Shown: positions 1 through 5,749, counted from the first letter of the stretch. The stretch is DNA of 13,335 nt from Actinomycetes bacterium (GCA_030425745.1 JAUHZW010000038.1:1-13335), one strand, 5' to 3'. Translations and numbers: made by a program. The notes: generated from the letters alone by a model not told the origin.

Positions 1-1
1 T

Positions 2-16
2 GGTGGCGGCGCCACC
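2..16 (-). terminator. Short GC-rich hairpin after the bfr-type stop
   Basis: The stretch reads GGTGGC-GGC-GCCACC, a 6-bp perfect stem with a 3-nt loop. It lies seven bases beyond the TGA at 25-23 on the minus strand. No U-tract is visible before the window ends. It could be a rho-independent-type terminator of the bacterioferritin gene, or chance in GC-rich DNA. Confidence 0.3.
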
Positions 17-22
17 GACGAC

Positions 23-208
23 TCACTCGCCGATCTGCGCCTGGGTGTACAGGTCGATCCCGATGTCCTCGATCATCGAGAGCTGGGTGTCGATCCAGTC
101 GAGGTGCTCCTCCTCGCCGAGCACCAGGTGCTCGAGCACTTCGCGTGTTCCCGGATCGCCCTCCTCCATGGCGAGCACGACACCCTGTCGATAGCGGGCG
201 ATCGCCTC
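23..208 (-). pseudogene. bfr: Bacterioferritin C-terminal fragment, in frame with ftsI
   Basis: The last 55-60 codons of the ftsI frame read as the end of a bacterioferritin, the heme-containing 24-mer iron store. The pattern RYRQGVVLAMEEGD, then TREVLEHL, then GEEEHLDWIDTQLSMIEDIG matches the family's last long helix. The EEEHxDW stretch carries the ferroxidase ExxH ligands typical of that helix. A full protein is about 155-160 residues, so roughly the first 100 residues are missing. They are not upstream, where ftsI sequence lies instead. The left boundary is estimated: the FtsI and Bfr resemblances meet within codons 260-266 (about 196-214). Codon use does not visibly change across the join. 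The fragment has its own natural stop, so only the junction is abnormal. Confidence 0.8.
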
Positions 209-991
209 CAGCGCGATGAACTGGATGTCTCGATCGATGGTGAGCTTGATCGTCGTGCCGGGCTCAGCCTCAGTGCGTGACTGCGCGCCCGTCGGGATCG
301 CGCCACCGCTGGGGCCGCGCTCGTACCGCATCTCGCCGGGGGTGCCCGTGAGCGTCTCCTCGTAGGCGTACTCGAGCCCTCCGAGACCGGTTCCCTCGGC
401 ACCCACGAAGCCGACGATGTTCGCCCCGAGATCACCGGCCGGGTAGATGCGCCGGGAGGTCTCCTCGCTGAAGATGCCCGGAAGCCGCAAGTCGGAGATC
501 CGGTCCCAGGTCTCCGGAGTCAGTTCCTTGGCGAGGTAGACGAATCGACGCTCACCGGTCAGGCGGGCCGCGAGCACCTCCGGATCCACCCCGAGGATCT
601 GTGCCAGCTGCTCGGCCTCCCCCGCCGGATCGGTGACCATCGTCTGGTCGGCGGTCAGGTTGCGGGCCTCCACCGTGACGGCGAGGGGCTCACCCGCGTT
701 GTCGAGGATGGACCCACGCTGGGCAGGCAGCTCGAGGACCCGCATGCGCTGGCCGAGCGCCTCGGACGCGAGTGTCTCCCCACGCACGGCCTGGATCTCG
801 ACCAGACGTCCGGCGAAGACCGTCAGGACCAGGCCCGTGACGATGAGCAGGATCGTTCCCCGCTTGCGTGGATCGGCCATGCGCAGGCCTCGCGTGGGCA
901 CGCGCCGACCGTAGCCGCTCCCGCCTCCGGAGGACGGGCGCGGCGACGGCCGGCGTGGCGTGGACGAGGACCTCGTGGCTGTGGGGCTCAC
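23..991 (-). CDS. ftsI: Chimeric ORF: FtsI (PBP3) N-terminal half joined to a bacterioferritin C-terminus
   Basis: FtsI is the septal class B penicillin-binding protein that crosslinks peptidoglycan at division. Residues 1-37 are an Arg/Pro/Ser-rich cytoplasmic tail and about 45-63 a signal-anchor helix. Residues 88-97 (PAQRGSILDN), 180-197 (RRIYPAGDLGANIVGFVG) and 201-216 (GLGGLEYAYEETLTG) are hallmark non-catalytic-domain motifs, and TIDRDIQ (251-257) is where the link to the transpeptidase domain starts. That domain is absent: no SxxK, SxN or KTG motif follows. From about residue 262 the frame instead reads as helix D of bacterioferritin, ending DLYTQAQIGE and a stop. The GTG start at 991 overlaps the ftsL stop (GTGA). 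An inner ATG at 880 (MADPRK) is an alternative. As it stands the product cannot be a working transpeptidase. ftsI is normally essential, so assembly error is the leading explanation. Confidence 0.85.
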   Translation of the reverse strand: MSPTATRSSSTPRRPSPRPSSGGGSGYGRRVPTRGLRMADPRKRGTILLIVTGLVLTVFAGRLVEIQAVRGETLASEALGQRMRVLELPAQRGSILDNAGEPLAVTVEARNLTADQTMVTDPAGEAEQLAQILGVDPEVLAARLTGERRFVYLAKELTPETWDRISDLRLPGIFSEETSRRIYPAGDLGANIVGFVGAEGTGLGGLEYAYEETLTGTPGEMRYERGPSGGAIPTGAQSRTEAEPGTTIKLTIDRDIQFIALEAIARYRQGVVLAMEEGDPGTREVLEHLVLGEEEHLDWIDTQLSMIEDIGIDLYTQAQIGE

Positions 992-1788
992 GGCACCGGG
1001 ACCGCCACGAGGCCAGCGTCCGTGCTGGCGAGATCCTCGGTGACGTCGAGAACGGTGGCGTCCTCCCAGAGGTTGTTCTCCGCGTTGGGGTTCTTGGCCT
1101 TCTTGGCGGCGGCCGCCTTCTGCTCATTGCGCTCGGCCTGGGCAGCGGCCGCGTCCAGTGCGGCCGGATCGGTCTCGGCGGCGATGCCCGCGGGCAGCCC
1201 GGCGAGACCGCTGTCGACGCCCTCGGCCGCGGTGGCGTCGGCAGGCGTCAGCAGACGGGGCATCGTGGACCGGGTCCCGGGCGCGGCCTTGGGCTTGCCA
1301 AGCACCTTGCCGGTCGTCACGTCGAGGAAGACGGGGTTCTCACTCGGCACCATGCCCATGGCCCTCGCCTGGGTCTCCAGCGACTCGGGGGCGGCGATCG
1401 CGGCCACCGCCTCGGTCAGGGCCTCCTCCTGCTGCAGGAGGGTGGACTGCTCGGACTTCAACTCGTTGATCGTGAAGGCGCCCTGCGCAAGGGACGTGTT
1501 GATGAGCAGGATCGACAGCATGCCGATCGCCAGAACGGCGGTGACGACGACCGCGAAGACGCCGCGACTGGCGCGCTCGGGACGCAGCGGCGACACCATC
1601 CGCAGGTGCGGCCGTGCGGATCGGTGGCCCCGTGCGCCCCGCGTGACGTACTCGGTGCCACCCGGGTTGCCGATCGCTTCCGGGGAGTCGGCGAGCACGG
1701 AGGCGTCGACGTCATGCTCCAGCGCGTGATCATGCGCCAGCACGTCATCATGCGCCAGCTCAACGTGCCGGCGTGCTGCTGAGCTCAT
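988..1788 (-). CDS. ftsL: FtsL-like division protein with His/Asp-rich N-terminus and long C-terminal tail
   Basis: This 266-residue protein is identified mainly by position between rsmH and ftsI and by its architecture. It has a cytoplasmic N-terminus, one membrane helix (about 77-98, VFAVVVTAVLAIGMLSILLI), then a coiled coil (about 103-145) and the ALETQARAMGMV-like segment (136-147) common in FtsL/DivIC proteins. FtsL forms a complex with FtsB and FtsQ that activates FtsWI at the septum. The ATG at 1788 overlaps the rsmH stop as ATGA, which is why I prefer it to a longer in-frame start at 1902 inside rsmH. Two features are odd. The first 28 residues carry five His mixed with Asp in a repeated pattern. 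Beyond the usual FtsL length there is a tail of about 100 residues (160-266), rich in Ala and Lys and predicted disordered, outside the membrane. The stop overlaps the ftsI GTG. Confidence 0.75.
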   Translation of the reverse strand: MSSAARRHVELAHDDVLAHDHALEHDVDASVLADSPEAIGNPGGTEYVTRGARGHRSARPHLRMVSPLRPERASRGVFAVVVTAVLAIGMLSILLINTSLAQGAFTINELKSEQSTLLQQEEALTEAVAAIAAPESLETQARAMGMVPSENPVFLDVTTGKVLGKPKAAPGTRSTMPRLLTPADATAAEGVDSGLAGLPAGIAAETDPAALDAAAAQAERNEQKAAAAKKAKNPNAENNLWEDATVLDVTEDLASTDAGLVAVPVP

Positions 1789-2798
1789 GCCGCCACCGCC
1801 AGTCTCTCCGCCGCGCGCACCCGGACCGATGCGGAGCGGGGGTTGCTCTCCCGCTCCTCGGAGTCGGCGGTCTCCGCTCCGCGCGTCAGGAGGCGCAGCC
1901 ACGGCTGCCGGTCGGCGGGGATGAAGGGCAGGTCCGCGGGAACGTCGGGGCGGGCCCCCGCGGCGAGCACCTGCTTCACGATCCGGTCCTCGAGGGACTG
2001 ATACGACATCACGACGATGCGGCCATGGACGGCCAGGGACGACAGGGCTCTCGGGATGGCCCGCTGCAGGACCTCGAGCTCACCGTTGACCTCGATCCGC
2101 AGCGCCTGGAAGGTGCGCTTCGCCGGGTTGCCCCCGGTGCGACGTGCCGCAGCGGGAATGGACTCCCGGATGAGATCGACCAGTCGAGCCGAGGTCGTGA
2201 ACGGCGCATCCGCGCGCTCCGTCACGATGCGCTTGGCGATGCGGCTGGCGAACTTCTCCTCGCCGTACTGCCGCAGGATGCGAGTCAGGTCACCGACCGA
2301 GTAGGTGTTGAGGACATCGGCGGCGGTGGTCTCCTCGGTCGGGTCCATCCGCATGTCCAGGGGCGCGTCCTGGGAGTACGCGAATCCGCGCTCGGCCTCG
2401 TCGAGCTGCATCGAGGAGACCCCCAGGTCAAAGAGGATGCCCTGCACGCTGGCGAGACCGAGATCGGCCAGCACTGTCGGCAGCTCGTCGTACACCGCGT
2501 GGACGAGGGTCACCCGCTCACCGAAGCCGGAGAGACGATCTGCGGTCAGGCGCAGGGCCTCCGGGTCGCGGTCCAGGCCGATCAACCGGATCTCCGGGAA
2601 CCGGACCAACGCCTCTTCGGCGTGACCCCCCAGACCGAGGGTGGCATCGACGAGGATGGCGCCCGGCTGCTCGAGAGCCGGGGCCAGCAGAGTGAGGACC
2701 CGCTCTCGCATCACGGGAACATGCCTCTCCGGGACGCGTCTGTCCGAGGCGTGCCCGCCCGGGACACGTCCTTCCGGAACGTCGTGCGACCGCGTCAT
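1785..2798 (-). CDS. rsmH: 16S rRNA (cytosine(1402)-N4)-methyltransferase RsmH (MraW)
   Basis: RsmH uses S-adenosylmethionine to methylate N4 of C1402 in the 30S decoding centre. The protein is 337 residues, normal for the family. Visible motifs are HVPVM (26-30), the SAM-binding DATLGLGGHA (51-60), LIGLDRDPEA (72-81), FDLGVSSMQLDEAERGF (123-139), RTFQALRIEVNGEL (228-241) and SYQSLEDRIVK (265-275). The ATG at 2798 overlaps the stop of the upstream small membrane protein gene (ATGA), indicating coupled translation. An in-frame extension to 3161 would read through the small gene and the gap and has no family resemblance. The roughly 22 residues before PERHVPV contain an imperfect copy of that motif (RVPGGH / RVPERH). 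Confidence 0.96.
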   Translation of the reverse strand: MTRSHDVPEGRVPGGHASDRRVPERHVPVMRERVLTLLAPALEQPGAILVDATLGLGGHAEEALVRFPEIRLIGLDRDPEALRLTADRLSGFGERVTLVHAVYDELPTVLADLGLASVQGILFDLGVSSMQLDEAERGFAYSQDAPLDMRMDPTEETTAADVLNTYSVGDLTRILRQYGEEKFASRIAKRIVTERADAPFTTSARLVDLIRESIPAAARRTGGNPAKRTFQALRIEVNGELEVLQRAIPRALSSLAVHGRIVVMSYQSLEDRIVKQVLAAGARPDVPADLPFIPADRQPWLRLLTRGAETADSEERESNPRSASVRVRAAERLAVAA

Positions 2799-2932
2799 GA
2801 GCCCGCCCAGGTGTCGACGAGGGTCGCCACGAGCACCAGCACGCCGCCGGTCAGGAGCACGGCCAGTCCGAGAGCACCGGTGGAGCGCAGCGTGGAACGC
2901 CACGGCTGTCCGAGGTGGGTCAGGCTGCTCAT
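2795..2932 (-). CDS. 45-residue single-pass membrane protein between mraZ and rsmH
   Basis: This short gene reads MSSLTHLGQPWRSTLRSTG, then a hydrophobic stretch of about 19 residues (19-38, ALGLAVLLTGGVLVLVATLV), then DTWAGS and TGA. A purine-rich Shine-Dalgarno run (AGGGGGAG) lies just ahead of the ATG at 2932. The TGA overlaps the rsmH ATG as ATGA. Strong ribosome site, coupling and a clean N-in membrane helix with basic residues (R12, R16) before it make this a real gene despite its size. I do not recognise a family. Position suggests a small division or envelope protein made in step with RsmH and FtsL, but that is inference. Alternatively it may serve mainly as a translational leader for rsmH. 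Confidence 0.8.
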   Translation of the reverse strand: MSSLTHLGQPWRSTLRSTGALGLAVLLTGGVLVLVATLVDTWAGS

Positions 2933-3049
2933 GTCTCCCCCTGAGCGGTTCGCGGTCGGGATCAAGGCGGTTCGGATGGATCGGTTGGGTCAGGTGACTG
3001 GGATGAGGCTGTGGTTCGGATCGTCGCTTCGTGTCGGTCAGGTCCCCGC

Positions 3050-3065
3050 CCGCTGTTTCCAGCGG
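3050..3065 (-). other. GAAA-tetraloop hairpin in the mraZ / small-gene gap
   Basis: On the transcribed strand the sequence reads CCGCTG-GAAA-CAGCGG, a 6-bp perfect stem closed by a GNRA-type loop. It lies about 70 nt after the mraZ stop, in the 203-nt gap before the small membrane protein gene. It could be a processing or pausing structure that adjusts mraZ expression relative to downstream genes, or chance. The rest of the gap holds three loosely repeated CGAACC motifs and nothing else I recognise. Confidence 0.35.
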
Positions 3066-3135
3066 TCCCTGGCGCGGGGGAAGTCGCGTCAGGATGGGCG
3101 AGGAGCGGGAGGAGACCTCACCGCACGCATCGACG

Positions 3136-3573
3136 TCAGATTCCCGGCAGCACCTCCCCACTGAGGTCGGAGAAGGCCCCCTCCTGGGCGGCCAGGTACG
3201 TCTCCCATGTGGCGGCGTCCCAGATCTCGGCGGTGGAGTTCTTGCCGACGACGACGACGTCGCGGTCGAGGCCGGCGTACTCGCGCAACGGCGCCGGCAC
3301 CGTGATGCGGCCCTGACGGTCCGGGATCTCGTCGGAGGCTCCGGAGAACAGCACGCGCTGGTAGGCCTGGGCGCGGGGATCGGAGCGCGATGCCTCGTTC
3401 AGCCGCTCCGCGTAGCTGGCGAACTCCGCGGCCGGCCACACCACGATCGAGCGGTCCTGCCCCTTGGTGAGGACCAGACCACCGGCGAGGCCCTCACGGA
3501 ACTTGGCGGGCAGCACCAGCCGCCCCTTGTCGTCCAGCTTGGGGGTGTGGGTGCCGAGGAAGCCGAGAAACAT
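3136..3573 (-). CDS. mraZ: Transcriptional regulator MraZ
   Basis: MraZ is an AbrB/SpoVT-like DNA-binding protein that forms a ring and represses the dcw operon from repeats at its own promoter. The protein is 145 residues with the two expected half-repeats: THTPKLDDKGRLVLPAKFR (8-26) and a second (IPDRQGRITVPAPLREYAGL, 83-102), each with the DxxGRhxhPxxhR signature. The ATG at 3573 gives the family-typical N-terminus MFLG. A purine run (AAGGGGGA) lies about 11 nt upstream, rather far. A TTG at 3600 with AGGTGA before it would add nine residues and is less likely. MFLGFLG is a 9-nt tandem duplication of the usual MFLGTHTP start. The gene is first in the dcw cluster and divergent from the DUF3048 gene. 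Confidence 0.95.
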   Translation of the reverse strand: MFLGFLGTHTPKLDDKGRLVLPAKFREGLAGGLVLTKGQDRSIVVWPAAEFASYAERLNEASRSDPRAQAYQRVLFSGASDEIPDRQGRITVPAPLREYAGLDRDVVVVGKNSTAEIWDAATWETYLAAQEGAFSDLSGEVLPGI

Positions 3574-3615
3574 GTGTCCGTCGTCCCCCTTCTGCCCCAA
3601 CTGTCACCTTGGTCT

Positions 3616-3650
3616 CTCCAAGTGCCGCCACTGTACTCCATTTCCCTCCA
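3616..3650 (-). promoter_or_regulatory. MraZ-box operator: four TGGAG-type repeats at 10-bp spacing
   Basis: On the minus strand TGGAG starts at 3650, 3640 and 3620 and TGGCG at 3630, so four TGGnG units repeat exactly every 10 bp, one helical turn. MraZ of E. coli binds TGGGN direct repeats with 5-nt spacers, i.e. the same period. The array lies 43-77 nt upstream of the mraZ start and overlaps the predicted promoter, fitting autorepression. A fifth TGGAG at 3692-3688 is off register. Confidence 0.85.
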
Positions 3651-3657
3651 CAATCAA
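3630..3657 (-). promoter_or_regulatory. Predicted sigma-70-type promoter of the dcw operon
   Basis: TTGATT (3657-3652) and TACAGT (3635-3630) are separated by 16 nt on the minus strand and resemble -35 and -10 boxes of a housekeeping promoter. Transcription would start near 3623, giving an mraZ leader of about 50 nt. The -10 lies inside the MraZ boxes, so a bound MraZ ring would block polymerase. The elements are assigned by eye only. Confidence 0.55.
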
Positions 3658-3758
3658 CCACACTCCCCCTAACAATTCGGTCACGCCCTCCACTTGGCGC
3701 TCGGTTGCTCCACCGGCCTCAGTGCGCGTCGCATGGAGGTGGACGGGAGGCGGCGGCA

Positions 3759-3770
3759 TACCCTTCGGGC
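3759..3770 (+). promoter_or_regulatory. Leaderless-type promoter -10 (TACCCT) before a GTG start
   Basis: TACCCT (3759-3764) fits the actinobacterial TAnnnT -10 and is followed after 6 nt by the GTG at 3771. This spacing is characteristic of leaderless transcripts that begin at the start codon. No good Shine-Dalgarno sequence sits at normal distance; the nearest purine run (GGGAGG) is about 20 nt upstream. No convincing -35 is visible. Confidence 0.6.
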
Positions 3771-5045
3771 GTGAGCCGTCCTCGTCTGCGCCCCGACGCC
3801 CGCACTCTGGTGCTCGCCACAGCAGCCGGCGGCCTGCTGATCGCGTGCAGCCCGGGACCATCACCGGACGCGGCCTCGACGTCGACGCCGGGCGAGGCCT
3901 CCCGCTCGGCGTCCCCGACGGTCCCGGGATCTCCCGCGGCCTCCCCGACAGAGCCCACGCCCACGCCCGATCCCACGCCCAGCGAGCCCCCGGAATGGCG
4001 ATCCCCCCTCACCGGCGAGACCGGGGAGGAGGGCCGCCCCGTGCTCGTGGTGAAGATCGACAACACCCGCAACGCCCAGCCGCACGCGGGGCTGAGCAAG
4101 GCGGACGTCGTCTACATCGAGGAGGTCGAGTACGGGATGACGCGCATCGCGGCCGTCTTCTCCAGCGAGATCCCCGACCGCATCGGCCCAGTGCGGTCGG
4201 CCCGCATCACCGACATCGACCTGCTCGCCCAGTACCGCCGGCCGGCGTTCTCCTACTCAGGCGCCCAGCGCAAGATGTTCCCGGTGCTCGACGCAGCGCC
4301 CTTCCAGGACGTCTCACCCCGCCGCGGCGATGCGGGCTACAGCCGCGACTACTCCCGGCGCGCCCCGTACAACTACTTCATCGACGGCACGGTGGCGATC
4401 GAGCGTGCACCGAAGGCCAGCGCCGCGCGCGACATCGGCTTCACCTTCAGCGACGAGGTGCCCGATGGCGGCCGCGTGGCGACATCGGCCCGCGCCGACT
4501 GGCCGTACTCGTCGGTCGACTTCACCTTCCGGCCCAAAAAGGGCACCTATGCGGTCGAGCTCAACGGCGAGAAGGCCGCAGCCGAGGAGAACAAGTCCGC
4601 CCAGCAGGCCTCGACCGTCGTGATCCAGTACGTCAAGCAGGAGCCATCCCGATTCTTCGACAAGGGCGGCGGCAACACCCCGCACGCCGAGACGATCGGC
4701 TCCGGCAAGGCGCTCGTTCTCCGCGACGGCCTCGGCTGGAAGGCGCGATGGGAGCGCCCCTCCGCGAAGAAGGGCACCACCTTCACCACCCGGGACGGCG
4801 AGCCGCTGCCGTTCAAGCCCGGACAGGTATGGGTCGTCCTGCTCGACCGGGACCGCAAGGCCATCGTGAAGCCCTGGACCTGGCCCGCCACGCCGGCACC
4901 CACCGCGACCAGCACTGCGGCACCCACCGCGACCAGCACTGCGGCACCCACCGCGACCAGCACTGCGGCGCCCACCGGCACAACGACGATGGCACCGCCG
5001 TCCTCGGCGGTGCCATCGTCGACTGCTGGTTCGTCTGCCGACTAG
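3771..5045 (+). CDS. DUF3048 (YerB-type) lipoprotein
   Basis: A 424-residue predicted lipoprotein, anchored outside the membrane. The N-terminus has basic residues, a hydrophobic stretch and the lipobox LIAC with Cys26. A Ser/Pro/Thr linker (about 27-75) follows. Residues 76-220 match the DUF3048 N-domain: PVLVVKIDN (90-98), AGLSKADVVYIE (106-117), GMTRIAAVFSS (122-132) and IGPVRSARITDID (138-150). Residues about 240-370 form the C-terminal domain (QVWVVLL). The molecular role of this family (B. subtilis YerB) is not established. The GTG at 3771 is chosen because it gives a proper signal peptide and fits a leaderless promoter; upstream in-frame codons lie in the mraZ control region. The tail has three perfect 8-residue repeats and ends in Pro/Ser/Thr. 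The stop codon overlaps the convergent DUF2202 stop. Confidence 0.9.
   Translation: MSRPRLRPDARTLVLATAAGGLLIACSPGPSPDAASTSTPGEASRSASPTVPGSPAASPTEPTPTPDPTPSEPPEWRSPLTGETGEEGRPVLVVKIDNTRNAQPHAGLSKADVVYIEEVEYGMTRIAAVFSSEIPDRIGPVRSARITDIDLLAQYRRPAFSYSGAQRKMFPVLDAAPFQDVSPRRGDAGYSRDYSRRAPYNYFIDGTVAIERAPKASAARDIGFTFSDEVPDGGRVATSARADWPYSSVDFTFRPKKGTYAVELNGEKAAAEENKSAQQASTVVIQYVKQEPSRFFDKGGGNTPHAETIGSGKALVLRDGLGWKARWERPSAKKGTTFTTRDGEPLPFKPGQVWVVLLDRDRKAIVKPWTWPATPAPTATSTAAPTATSTAAPTATSTAAPTGTTTMAPPSSAVPSSTAGSSAD
4895..4966 (+). repeat. Three perfect 24-bp tandem repeats in the DUF3048 tail
   Basis: The 24-nt unit, beginning GGCACCCACCGCGACC, occurs at 4895-4918, 4919-4942 and 4943-4966 without a mismatch, then decays in a partial fourth copy. 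It encodes TATSTAAP-type units in the surface-exposed tail. Exact identity between units suggests recent expansion by slippage or recombination, so copy number may vary between strains. Confidence 0.95.
4984..5021 (-). terminator. 17-bp perfect hairpin, likely terminator of the DUF2202 gene
   Basis: The arms at 4984-5000 (CGACGATGGCACCGCCG) and 5005-5021 are perfect complements around a TCCT loop. On the minus strand the structure begins 20 nt after the DUF2202 stop, where a terminator is expected. No U-tract follows, as is common in actinobacteria. It also lies within codons about 405-417 of the DUF3048 gene, so the lipoprotein mRNA carries it as well. Confidence 0.65.
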
Positions 5046-5737
5046 TTCACGCAGCTGCCATCCCGCGCTCCCGCGCCCTGCTGACCCGTGCCCTGCTTGC
5101 CTGCGCCCTGGTGACCCGCGCCCTGCTTGCCCGAGCCGCGGCCGTTCTGCATCCCCGTGCCGTCTGCCGGCGCACTCGCGCCCCCATCGGCGAGGTTGGT
5201 GAACGCCGCCAGGTGGTTCTCGGACCCGGCCATCAGGTTCTCCAGGACGCGCGCCACGTCAGCGGGCTGATCGTCGGCGAGGGCCTCCTTGAGATCGGCG
5301 ATGTCGAGCTCCTCGATCGCGATGCCGACCTGCGCGGCTGCAGCGAGGGAGTCATCGCCCTGGGCGACGAGGGAGTCGTACAGCGCCTGAACCTCGGGGT
5401 CATCGAACTCACCGACCGCGTCGCCGACGGTGGGATCGGTCACTCCGTAGGTGGTCATCAGCACGCGCAGCGCATCCTGGTGCTTCGACTCGGCGCGGGC
5501 GATGTTGTCGAAGGTGCGGACGTCATAGAGATCGCCGAGGGTGACGTAGACGTCGTGGGCCAGCTTCTCCTCGGCGACCATCGCCTGCAGCATCGAGGCG
5601 GTCTCCTCCGGGGTCGCGGCGCTCGCCGGCGAGGCGAGCATCATGCCCATCGGGACGGCCACGGCGATGCTCGCGCCTGCGGCGACGAGGCGGCGGGTCA
5701 GCCCTGAGCTGCTCTTGTGGTTCCGGGTGGTGGCCAT
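5042..5737 (-). CDS. Secreted ferritin-like DUF2202 protein
   Basis: A 231-residue protein with a signal peptide: basic residues at 5-16, hydrophobic 18-35, probable cleavage after SPASA (40). The mature part is a four-helix ferritin-like domain. Potential metal ligands are E56/E57 with H61 (EEKLAHDVY), E83 and H86 (NIARAESKH, an ExxH), E142/E143 and the conserved ENLMAGSENHLAAF block (166-179). The family is predicted to bind a di-iron site; its reaction is unknown. After about residue 185 a Gly/Gln/Lys tail repeats a five-residue KQGAG-like unit and ends GSCVN with a single Cys. The ATG at 5737 has a perfect AAGGAGG site 5 nt upstream; the in-frame extension to 5794 lacks one and would hide the signal peptide. 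The gene is convergent with the DUF3048 gene. Confidence 0.88.
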   Translation of the reverse strand: MATTRNHKSSSGLTRRLVAAGASIAVAVPMGMMLASPASAATPEETASMLQAMVAEEKLAHDVYVTLGDLYDVRTFDNIARAESKHQDALRVLMTTYGVTDPTVGDAVGEFDDPEVQALYDSLVAQGDDSLAAAAQVGIAIEELDIADLKEALADDQPADVARVLENLMAGSENHLAAFTNLADGGASAPADGTGMQNGRGSGKQGAGHQGAGKQGTGQQGAGARDGSCVN

Positions 5738-5742
5738 GGTGT

Positions 5743-5749
5743 CCTCCTT
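5743..5749 (-). promoter_or_regulatory. Perfect Shine-Dalgarno (AAGGAGG) deciding the DUF2202 start
   Basis: AAGGAGG is followed by 5 nt (ACACC) and the ATG at 5737. It is the strongest ribosome site in the window and fixes the start, suggesting high translation. Confidence 0.85.

Noticed and set aside
1789..1902. Longer in-frame start for FtsL inside rsmH
   Set aside because: It would overlap rsmH by over 100 nt, while the ATG at 1788 forms the ATGA overlap seen at the neighbouring junction.
2799..3161. Longer in-frame start for RsmH
   Set aside because: The extra 121 residues have no family resemblance and would cover the small membrane protein gene; ATGA coupling supports 2798.
3464..5707. 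747-codon plus-strand open frame over mraZ, the DUF3048 gene and the DUF2202 gene
   Set aside because: It crosses three well-supported genes in other frames and has Arg/Pro-rich, domain-less composition.
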